Below are positions 52,821 through 60,090 of a stretch of 64,000 nt of DNA, piece by piece. A program made the position numbers and the translations under genes. The stretch lies in assembly GCF_019977735.1 (NCBI RefSeq), contig NZ_AP025018.1, positions 5,088,580-5,152,579 on the forward strand. The letters are read 5' to 3'. This stretch comes from Calothrix sp. PCC 7716 (GTDB taxonomy: Bacteria; Cyanobacteriota; Cyanobacteriia; Cyanobacteriales; Nostocaceae). The notes beneath the pieces are model-generated. The model saw only the letters and a program-made list of their open reading frames with translations. It was not told where the DNA came from and did not search any database. Within the stretch, counting starts at the first letter, position 1. Each line of letters begins with the position of its first letter.

Positions 52821-53258
52821 TTAACCAAGATTTATTTTGACGACTTTATTCTTTTCTTGTTCAGCTTTGGGAAGGATAAGTTTCAAGATGCCATCTTTAT
52901 AATCTGCTTGAACATCAGTATTTTGAATTCGAGCAGGCAGTGGTACTACGCGCTGGAACTTACCGTAACGAAATTCCGTGCGAGTCATTCCTTTCTCTTC
53001 GGTGTGAGTTTTTTCGTTACGTTCACCACTAATCGAAACTGCTTCAGCGGTTACTTGAACATCTAGTTCTTTCGGATCCATCCCTGGTAATTCTATACTT
53101 AAGTGAATTGCATCAGATGTTTCCTGAAGTTCTGCTGCGGGCACAAAAGCAGAGCGATTACCTGCATCATCATTTGCGGCTAACCGATCAAATAAGCGGT
53201 TCATGTCGCGTTGTAAAGATTCCATTTCTTGAAACGGTTGCCAACGAATAAGAGCCAT
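52821..53258 (-). CDS. hspA: Hsp20/alpha-crystallin small heat-shock protein
   Basis: I take ATG 53258 (MALIRWQPFQEME), preceded by AGAGGTGA; a TTG 21 bp upstream is less likely. The 145-residue protein has the N-terminal amphipathic region (ESLQRDMNRLFDRL), an alpha-crystallin domain from about 42 (DAIHLSIELPGMDPKELDVQ, VSISGERNEKTHTEEKG, RFQRVVPLP-like FQRVVPLPARI) and ends LPKAEQEKNKVVKINLG, with the typical L-P-K tail. It is an ATP-independent holdase. No CIRCE element was seen upstream. The gene converges with the methyltransferase gene. Confidence 0.93.
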   Translation of the reverse strand: MALIRWQPFQEMESLQRDMNRLFDRLAANDDAGNRSAFVPAAELQETSDAIHLSIELPGMDPKELDVQVTAEAVSISGERNEKTHTEEKGMTRTEFRYGKFQRVVPLPARIQNTDVQADYKDGILKLILPKAEQEKNKVVKINLG

Positions 53259-53508
53259 AATTGTCACCTCTAGATTCAATTGATCGTTTATTGATTCAAC
53301 ACTTTTAATATAGTCGGCGCCAACTTTAGCTTCAGTTCGGTTTTCTGGAATCGTGGTAGTCGTTTTTTCCGAATCAAAACTACATCAGTAAATATACTAA
53401 TAATTAATTATATTAGTAATTTAAATAACGTAAGATTACGTAAAAAATCCTGTGAATAATCTACTTTGCCTGTTAAGTTGATTGTTAGTAGTAGTAAACA
53501 GGAATACA

Positions 53509-55377
53509 ATGAGCGATATTAGTCTGCTGATGGCGGGCGTATTAACAACAGGGCAACCATCATTGCCTGTATCACCTATAGAGCCAGAAACTCAGCAAGA
53601 CAAAACTGCTTTATCTGGCGAAAAATTAGAAAAGCAAAAAGAACCGCAATTCGTTTCTTCATCAAATAAAGTAGCTCCGCCAGAGTTTGCACAAACCGAA
53701 AATAGCTCCGGACAAACACCTGTGGAACTAACAACACAGCAAAAAAATATACTTAATAAACTTAAGGAAAAGAGCAGAACGGAAAAAGTAAACGAGGAAG
53801 ATAAAAATAAACAAGTAAAAAATCTTTCTCCAGTTCGTTCGGCGACAGAATCTCAAGAAGATGGGATGTCACAAGTTACATCTGTATCGCAGTTAAATGA
53901 TGTGCTGTCTTCAGATTGGGCGTTTACAGCTTTACAGTCTTTAGTAGAACGGTATGGATGTATTGCTGGATATCCAGATGGAACATTTAAGGGTAATCGC
54001 ACGTTGACTCGTTATGAATTTGCAGCAGGATTAAATGCTTGTATAGACAAAGTAAATGAGTTAATTGCTGCGAGTAAAGAAAATTTAGTATCGAAAGAAG
54101 ATTTGGTGACACTGCAACGCTTACAAACAGAGTTTCAAGCTGAACTGAAAGAAGTTACTGCGCGTGTAGACAATCTTGAAGTTCGTACTGCTCAAGTTGA
54201 GGCAAATCAATTTTCTACAAGTACAAAACTCTATGGGCAGGCAATTATTAGCGCTCAAGGAACTAACGAAACTGATATATTTTTATACCGGGGTGAGGAA
54301 CAACCTCGTAAAGCCAAAACAAACACAACTTTAACAGCGAGTAGTCAAATTACTCTTGCGACTTCGTTTACCGGACGTGATTTACTTTTGACTGGGTTAT
54401 CTGCCGGAAACCTGAAACCTTCTACAGAGTCGGTGTCTACAAATATGGGCAGGTTGGCTTTTGAGTCAGATACTGCAAATGATTTATATCTCAGCGAATT
54501 ATCATATCGGTTTCCTGTTTCCGATAATTTAGGAGTCATAGTTGGAACAGCAGGAGTTAATGCCGTTAATACTTTTCGTGGTATTAATCCATTAGAAGGT
54601 GCAGGTGACGGCGCCCTAAGTTTGTTTGCTCAACGTAATCCAATTGTGGCAATTGGTAGCGGTACTGGTGGTATAGGATTCGATTGGCAAATTAGTGACC
54701 GAGTAAGTTTACAGGGTGTTTATAGTTCCCAAATACCCAGCTTTCCTGGTGATATAAATATGGGTGGTTTATTTGGTGGTAACTACACCGCAGGCGCCCA
54801 GTTAACGCTCGCACCCAGTAACAATGTAGATATAGGAATTCATTACCTGTTTAACCACTCACCTGAAGGCAATCTCCGTACTGGTATTGGTGACACACAA
54901 TTAGCTTCACCTTTGGTACCAGAAACGAGCTTCGATACTCATGCTGTTGGCGCCACTGTGGCATGGCGTGTTAATGAAAATCTTCAATTAGGTGGATGGG
55001 GTGGTTGGACTACTTCTAAGCCATTCAACGTAGAAGGTAAAGTTGAAAGCACGAACTGGGCAGTATTTGCAGCGCTTCCCAATTTATTGTCACCTGGAAA
55101 CTTGGGGGGAATTTTATTTGGACAACCACCTAAAATCACATCAAGTACTATGCCAGACGGTTATAACTTACCAAACTTTGCTATCCCAGACTTCGAGACA
55201 GGTGGTGCCCAAGGAGGACGCGACGATACTTCATTACACCTAGAAATGTTCTATCGTGCCCAAATCAATGACAATATTGCTTTAACTCCAGGTTTATTTG
55301 TAATTTTTAATCCTAACCATAACGCCGATAATAATGCTTTGATTGTCGGCGCCTTGCGTGCAACATTCCGGTTTTAA
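53509..55377 (+). CDS. SLH-domain OprB-type porin (iron-uptake porin group)
   Basis: I take ATG 53509 (MSDISLLMAGVLTTG), with CAGGA about 5 bp upstream; a TTG at 53482 would give a non-signal extension. The 622-residue protein has a Gln/Lys-rich linker, an SLH domain (about 135-195; DWAFTALQSLVERYGCIAGY, FKGNRTLTRYEFAAGLN), a coiled coil (about 205-240) and a C-terminal barrel with GIGFDWQISDRVSLQGVYSS and a final ALRATFRF. Such SomA-like porins span the outer membrane and bind cell-wall polymers through SLH. The signal peptide is short and weak for the family, which is odd. Confidence 0.82.
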   Translation: MSDISLLMAGVLTTGQPSLPVSPIEPETQQDKTALSGEKLEKQKEPQFVSSSNKVAPPEFAQTENSSGQTPVELTTQQKNILNKLKEKSRTEKVNEEDKNKQVKNLSPVRSATESQEDGMSQVTSVSQLNDVLSSDWAFTALQSLVERYGCIAGYPDGTFKGNRTLTRYEFAAGLNACIDKVNELIAASKENLVSKEDLVTLQRLQTEFQAELKEVTARVDNLEVRTAQVEANQFSTSTKLYGQAIISAQGTNETDIFLYRGEEQPRKAKTNTTLTASSQITLATSFTGRDLLLTGLSAGNLKPSTESVSTNMGRLAFESDTANDLYLSELSYRFPVSDNLGVIVGTAGVNAVNTFRGINPLEGAGDGALSLFAQRNPIVAIGSGTGGIGFDWQISDRVSLQGVYSSQIPSFPGDINMGGLFGGNYTAGAQLTLAPSNNVDIGIHYLFNHSPEGNLRTGIGDTQLASPLVPETSFDTHAVGATVAWRVNENLQLGGWGGWTTSKPFNVEGKVESTNWAVFAALPNLLSPGNLGGILFGQPPKITSSTMPDGYNLPNFAIPDFETGGAQGGRDDTSLHLEMFYRAQINDNIALTPGLFVIFNPNHNADNNALIVGALRATFRF

Positions 55378-55434
55378 TTTTACATGTATGTAAATGTAAC
55401 TAAGCGTACTAAGTGTACGATTTAGGAGATAAAA

Positions 55435-56610
55435 ATGCACCTTTCAAACAGTCATTTAGACTTACATTCAAAAACAAGCAATAAATTACAAAATCAAAAC
55501 TTGTATAAATTAGGATTTTCTGCCCTAAGTTGTGGTGGGTTAGCCTTTTTGTTATTAGGGTTAGGAGCTTCACATGCAGATGCTCAACTGACAATTCAAA
55601 GCACAGGAACAATATCTGGAACATTACGATTTCCATTTGGGCCAACAACTAACGGTCGCGTGACTCGTATTGACACAGATAAAAACGGTACTTACTTCCG
55701 TAATATTGGCACCAGAAGTAATCCAAAGCTAGTACCAGTTTATTCTTCTCGATTCGTACAAATTGAAACAAATCCAGATGGTACTTTTAAGAAAGCTTTT
55801 GTAGACTTTTTAGGACTTCAATTTATATCATCAAACGGGTCAATTACTTCACCAGCGCTTTCAGCAGGTCAACTCAAAACTTATAGATATCAAGGTAGAC
55901 CAAACCCAGAATTTCAAATTAATTTTCAAGCAGCAGTTCAAGACGAATTAGCTTTACAAAGAGCTTTTTACGAAGGTGTTGTAACTGACCCCAGAACAGG
56001 ACAGCAGTATCAAGGCGTCTTTGAAATCAACGGACAAGGACCTCGTTACAGCGATAGAAATGGTGGGGATAGTCCTACAGTTTTTGATTTTAAAACAGAC
56101 TATAACCCTAAATCTGGTACTAGACCCAGACCAGCGCTTAATTCCTATACGATGAAGAACACCCCCTTGGTGCGGTTAACAATTAAAGTACCAGCGGGAA
56201 TGCAACCAATTAATCCTAGTGGGACTCCAGTGGCGCCACCCGTTGTAAACCCAGTAACACCACCCATTGCAACTCCAGTAACACCACCCGTTGCAACTCC
56301 AGTAACACCTCCAATCATGGCGCCTATTGAAACTCCAGTCACGGAGCCTATTGAAACTCCAGTCACGGAGACTATTGATAGTGATTCATTTATTTCCAGT
56401 TCACCAACGGCGCCTACTATTTCAACTCCCACATCGCCTTCAGAACAGACGGGTATCGAATTTAGCAGCGGAAAAGTCGCAATAAATTCTGATAGCGCAA
56501 TTCGGCAAATTACATCAGAACAAACAGGTTGTTTGAAAGATACAGTCAACTGCCGTCCACAAAATCAGTCCAGACCAATAGGCCCCCGTAGTCGTGTATT
56601 AGTGCGCTAG
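55435..56610 (+). CDS. Exported protein with proline-rich C-terminal repeats, unknown function
   Basis: A 391-residue protein; AGGAGATAAAA precedes the ATG. A hydrophobic segment (about 28-46, ALSCGGLAFLLLGLGASHAD) ends in ADAQ, so it is a signal peptide with a long hydrophilic n-region. The mature domain (about 50-255) is beta-rich and has no family name I know (GRVTRIDTDKNGTYFRNIG, LQRAFYEGVVTDPRTGQQYQ). Residues about 265-320 are imperfect repeats of the type P-V-T-P-P-I-A-T, then a Ser/Thr-rich part and a C-terminal region with two Cys. Its gene starts 57 bp after the porin gene and could share its transcript. Confidence 0.7.
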   Translation: MHLSNSHLDLHSKTSNKLQNQNLYKLGFSALSCGGLAFLLLGLGASHADAQLTIQSTGTISGTLRFPFGPTTNGRVTRIDTDKNGTYFRNIGTRSNPKLVPVYSSRFVQIETNPDGTFKKAFVDFLGLQFISSNGSITSPALSAGQLKTYRYQGRPNPEFQINFQAAVQDELALQRAFYEGVVTDPRTGQQYQGVFEINGQGPRYSDRNGGDSPTVFDFKTDYNPKSGTRPRPALNSYTMKNTPLVRLTIKVPAGMQPINPSGTPVAPPVVNPVTPPIATPVTPPVATPVTPPIMAPIETPVTEPIETPVTETIDSDSFISSSPTAPTISTPTSPSEQTGIEFSSGKVAINSDSAIRQITSEQTGCLKDTVNCRPQNQSRPIGPRSRVLVR

Positions 56611-56619
56611 TAATATAAA

Positions 56620-56637
56620 GAAACCAGATTTCTGGAA
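56620..56637. repeat. AGAAACC palindrome, family 2 (degenerate)
   Basis: AAGAAACCAGATTTCTGG, a degenerate family 2 copy about 10 bp after the stop of the preceding gene. Confidence 0.5.
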
Positions 56638-56835
56638 TTTCTGTAATTTCACGTGTAGATAGTTAAAATAGCGATAATTGGTGTAAAGTCAGCACTCATA
56701 CATTAAAAATTCACACTTTTGCCACACTGCCACCACTATCGATGTCGCTATACTTTAACAAAACACGTGAAAATTTTTCCTAGGGTTTTCTACCCAGGAT
56801 GTATGTACTACTTAAATGATATTTCAGGAATAGGT

Positions 56836-57672
56836 ATGAAAACAGAGCTAATAGAATTAACTGCTAGAGTCACGCAGGTTTTACAAATCAATAGCACATG
56901 GATGATTTGGAATCTTTTTCTGGCATTTATACCCTTAGTTCTTAGTATTTGGTTATTTCGCAACAAACGTGACCATATAGGCACTTGGGCACTTGGATTT
57001 CTTGCGTTATTTGCCTGTGTATCTCCTAATAGAGACTATATAAAAAGATTTTCAATCGCTATCATAAATCACATCACAAATTTTTCCACGCTTAAGTTAG
57101 CTTTACTTTTGGCTTTTGGGTTACTACCACTTGGCATTTGGATGTCTAAAACAAAGTACGGACGTTCTGCATTTTGGTGGTTGGGTTTTATTGTATTCTA
57201 TGCCTTTTTACCAAATGCCCCTTATTTATTGACTGATGTAATTCACCTTATAGATGATATTCGCACCATTCAATCGGTGTGGATGATTACTTTAGTTTTA
57301 ATTCCTCTTTACATATTTGTTATTTTTGCCGGATTTGAAGCTTACGTAGTTTCTTTGATAAATTTAGGTTCTCACTTACACCGCGTTGGTAAGAGTCAAT
57401 GGATTTTAGGAGTTGAAATTGCAACCCATGCCCTATCTGCTATTGGTATATATTGGGGAAGATTTTTACGCTTTAATAGTTGGGATTTAGTTACTCAACC
57501 TGATTATTTGTTAACGCGCGGAGTTGAAGAACTGCTAGGTAAACAACCTTTGGTGATTATTGCTATTACCTTCGCGATTTTAACTGGGTTGTACTGGTTA
57601 ATGAAGCGGGTAACTTTAGGTTTTGTCAGGCAATCAAGCCGTAGAATGAATATTCAGTCGGTAAACAATTAA
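56836..57672 (+). CDS. DUF1361 membrane protein
   Basis: I take ATG 56836 (MKTELIELTARV), with AGGAA 5 bp upstream; a TTG at 56719 would add 39 residues with no hydrophobic or family-like content. The 278-residue protein has about seven membrane helices. WMIWNLFLAFIPLVLSIWLF and LPNAPYLLTDVIHLIDDIR are the conserved segments of DUF1361, and WGRFLRFNSWDLV near 215 is a further one. Function unknown; no partner gene adjoins. A long hairpin element begins right after the stop. Confidence 0.82.
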   Translation: MKTELIELTARVTQVLQINSTWMIWNLFLAFIPLVLSIWLFRNKRDHIGTWALGFLALFACVSPNRDYIKRFSIAIINHITNFSTLKLALLLAFGLLPLGIWMSKTKYGRSAFWWLGFIVFYAFLPNAPYLLTDVIHLIDDIRTIQSVWMITLVLIPLYIFVIFAGFEAYVVSLINLGSHLHRVGKSQWILGVEIATHALSAIGIYWGRFLRFNSWDLVTQPDYLLTRGVEELLGKQPLVIIAITFAILTGLYWLMKRVTLGFVRQSSRRMNIQSVNN

Positions 57673-57778
57673 GGCAACGGATGTAACGGATGCAACGGAT
57701 GAAAAATGGGTTACAAACAAATTTACGAGCATTGATTAAAATTCACCATCCGTTACATCCGTTTATAATCCGTTGCCA
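57673..57778. repeat. Hairpin element with ACGGATG units
   Basis: GGCAACGGATGTAACGGATG at the left pairs with the reverse complement ending CCGTTGCC at the right, over about 40 bp of loop. A similar fragment lies at about 651-680. Confidence 0.7.
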
Positions 57779-57840
57779 ATCCACCCAACCGACTAATTCT
57801 CTGGAAAGATGTAAGAAAGGCTTTGTGTGAGGTGAAATAA

Positions 57841-57962
57841 GTCCAGATACAGCAGATTTCAGGTATATGAGGTACACAAATAATGCCCAAAACCTTGTAG
57901 AGACGCGACATGTCGCGTCTCTACATGTACCGCATTAACACAAAATCTGCTGTATATCTGGA
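57841..57962. repeat. ~120 bp inverted-repeat element with nested family 3 hairpin
   Basis: CCAGATACAGCAGATTT (57843 on) and AAATCTGCTGTATATCTGG (57944 on) are imperfect inverted ends. Nested inside is the perfect palindrome TGTAGAGACGCGACATGTCG plus CGTCTCTACA (57896-57925), copy 3 of family 3. The element ends 32 bp before the next start codon. Confidence 0.7.
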
Positions 57963-57994
57963 TTTAATTGCATCACAACACATAGGAAAATTAT

Positions 57995-59167
57995 ATGCAA
58001 ACAATTACTAGAGAAGAAATTAAATCGCTACTTGAACAGCCCAAGCAAAACTCCATATCTATATATATGCCAACGCACCCAGCAGGGCCGGAGGTGCGAC
58101 AAGACCCAATTAGATTTAAAAATTTAATCAAAGAAGCTGAAGCACGCTTAATTGAAGCAGGTCTAGAAGAACAAGAAGCGAATGCACTTCTTAAAAAAGC
58201 TCATGAACTTGATAACGCTGAATTTTGGGAAGAATTAGGTGAGCGAGGACTGGCTATTTTTATTTCCAATGATACTTTTCGTTACTACGCAGTGCCGTTA
58301 GAGTTTGATGAGTTAGTCGTTGTTACCGACCGCTTTCACGTCAAACCGTTACTACGTATGTTGAATGCTAACGGGCGTTTCTATATCTTGACCTTGAGTC
58401 AAAAAGAAGTGAAATTTTTTGAAGCTACACGCTATAGTATTGAAGAAGTCGAAGTTGAAAATATGCCAAAAAGCCTTGATGAGGCACTCAACTATGACGA
58501 GGATGCTAAAGATGGGCAGTTCCGCATCGCCACATCAAAAGGTGGAACAGCTAATGCTGCTGTACAACCTGGTTCCTTTCATGGTCAAGGAAGTCCTGAC
58601 CAAGACAAACATCAAGTCGATATTTTGCAATTTTTCTACCTCATTGACGGCGCCCTGCACGACAAACTTCATGAGGATACGGCGCCTTTAGTACTAGCAG
58701 GGGTTGAATATTTGTTACCGTTGTATCGCTCGGCAAGTAGTTACAAACATGTACTCGAAGAAGGTATTACCGGGAACGTTAAAATTGAAAGTCCCCAGGA
58801 ATTACACGCACAAGCTTGGACTATCGTCGAGCCATACTTCCATCAATCACAACAACAAGTTTTAGAACGATTCCACGAGTTGTACGGTAGCAACAGTGGC
58901 AAAGCATCAAACAATATCAAAGAGATTGTATCTGCTGCATATTATCACCGTATTGATTCTTTGTTAGTTGCAGTTGGAGAGCAGCAATGGGGATTATTTG
59001 ATCCGTCAAGTGAAACAGTTTACTTGCATCCAGAAGAAGAAGCTGGCGATGAAGATTTACTAGATTTAGCAGCAGCGCATACCTTATTAAATGGTGGCAC
59101 AGTTTACGCCGTCGAACCCCAAGAAGTACCTTACAGCACACCAGTAGCAGCAATTTTTAGGTATTAA
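57995..59167 (+). CDS. baeRF-like (release-factor eRF1-related) protein
   Basis: A 390-residue soluble protein. SISIYMPTHPAGPEVRQDPI near the start, GLAIFISNDTFRYYAVPLEF, NGRFYILTLSQKEVKFFEAT and the C-terminal part HPEEEAGDEDLLDLAAAHTL, with GGTVYAVEPQEVP, fit the bacterial archaeo-eukaryotic release factor group (baeRF, family 3-like), which carries eRF1-like domains. No GGQ motif is seen, so peptide release is not implied. A role in ribosome or translation stress has been suggested for such proteins, without firm proof. It is a single gene between hairpin elements. Confidence 0.7.
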   Translation: MQTITREEIKSLLEQPKQNSISIYMPTHPAGPEVRQDPIRFKNLIKEAEARLIEAGLEEQEANALLKKAHELDNAEFWEELGERGLAIFISNDTFRYYAVPLEFDELVVVTDRFHVKPLLRMLNANGRFYILTLSQKEVKFFEATRYSIEEVEVENMPKSLDEALNYDEDAKDGQFRIATSKGGTANAAVQPGSFHGQGSPDQDKHQVDILQFFYLIDGALHDKLHEDTAPLVLAGVEYLLPLYRSASSYKHVLEEGITGNVKIESPQELHAQAWTIVEPYFHQSQQQVLERFHELYGSNSGKASNNIKEIVSAAYYHRIDSLLVAVGEQQWGLFDPSSETVYLHPEEEAGDEDLLDLAAAHTLLNGGTVYAVEPQEVPYSTPVAAIFRY

Positions 59168-59180
59168 TCTCCACTGAAAC

Positions 59181-59222
59181 CTTGTAAATCTTGTAAATCT
59201 TGTAAATCTTGTAAATCTTGTG
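59181..59222. repeat. 9 bp tandem repeat CTTGTAAAT
   Basis: Four full CTTGTAAAT units plus CTTGTGG, just after the baeRF-like gene and running into a family 1 palindrome. Confidence 0.85.
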
Positions 59223-59247
59223 GAATGGGCATCCTTGCCCGTTCCAT
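59220..59247. repeat. GGGCA palindrome, family 1, copy 11
   Basis: GGAATGGGCATCCTTGCCCG plus TTCC, about 55 bp after the baeRF-like stop codon. Confidence 0.75.
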
Positions 59248-59303
59248 TATTGATTATGTGAGATGATATTGATTATGCTCCCCTAAATTTAAACCCAGTA
59301 ATA

Positions 59304-60071
59304 ATGAAGTGGATGTTAATAATTGCTCTAATATTGAGCAGTACAACTCAGTATCCAATGCAGGTAATAGCCCAAACTCAAAAACCTGCACCCCAAAAAA
59401 ACACTAATCGACCAAAATTTATACCCCCAAAATTACCTCCTGGTGCCGGCACTGTATCTGGGCGCCGTACAGGAATGGGTAGTAGAGATAATTGTCCTGC
59501 TGTTACAACTGAACTGACTGCTTTAGTTCCATCCGTAAAGGCGCCGACTAGTAAAGAAGCTAATACATCAGTTTCAGAAATCGTCGGAGGACTAACAACC
59601 TCCTCTCGACCAACGTTTTGGTTTTATATGCCTTACACAAATAATTTATCTGGCGCCAACGCTCAGTTTAGTTTACAGGATAGTGCAGGTAATGAAGTGT
59701 ATAAAAATACAATTGCACTTCCATCTCAGCCAGGTGTTATAGATATTACTCTTCCATCAAATGTTGCATCACTGGAAATAGATAAAACATATCGCTGGTT
59801 TTTAAAAGTCCGCTGTACTCAACAACAAGCAGCGAGTGTTCCTATTTATGTAGAAGGAGATATTCAAAGAGTCAATTTGACTCCTACCATCGCGCAGCAG
59901 CTAGAAACCGCAACTCCTCAACAAAAAGTTACAATTTATGCGACAAATGGAATTTGGTTTGATTCCATTAATATATTGGCACAATTGCGTTCCTCAAATG
60001 AAGCCGATTGGCAATTATTATTACAATCAGTCGGTTTAGGTAATATTGCTACAGCCCCTTTTACCAAATAA
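59304..60071 (+). CDS. DUF928 exported protein
   Basis: A 255-residue protein with a signal peptide (about 1-23, ending VIAQ). The mature domain has GTVSGRRTGMGSRDNCP, STRPTFWFYMP-like SSRPTFWFYMPYTN, AQFSLQDSAGNEVYKNTIAL and LEIDKTYRWFLKVRC, the signature of DUF928, and two Cys that could pair. Function unknown. DUF928 genes recur near CHAT and CHASE2 genes in cyanobacteria as I recall, and here those genes follow convergently: the CHAT-TPR gene ends 19 bp away. Confidence 0.82.
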   Translation: MKWMLIIALILSSTTQYPMQVIAQTQKPAPQKNTNRPKFIPPKLPPGAGTVSGRRTGMGSRDNCPAVTTELTALVPSVKAPTSKEANTSVSEIVGGLTTSSRPTFWFYMPYTNNLSGANAQFSLQDSAGNEVYKNTIALPSQPGVIDITLPSNVASLEIDKTYRWFLKVRCTQQQAASVPIYVEGDIQRVNLTPTIAQQLETATPQQKVTIYATNGIWFDSINILAQLRSSNEADWQLLLQSVGLGNIATAPFTK

Positions 60072-60090
60072 ATTACCAAATAAAAATTAC

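Larger units (their letters stand above)
57673..57994. other. Gap filled by two hairpin elements
   Basis: No gene is seen. The stretch holds the GGATGTAACGGATG element (57673-57778) and the AGCAGATTT-bounded element (57841-57962), described separately. Confidence 0.6.

Noticed and set aside
52821-53480. CIRCE element controlling hspA
   Set aside because: No TTAGCACTC inverted repeat was found upstream of the Hsp20 gene.
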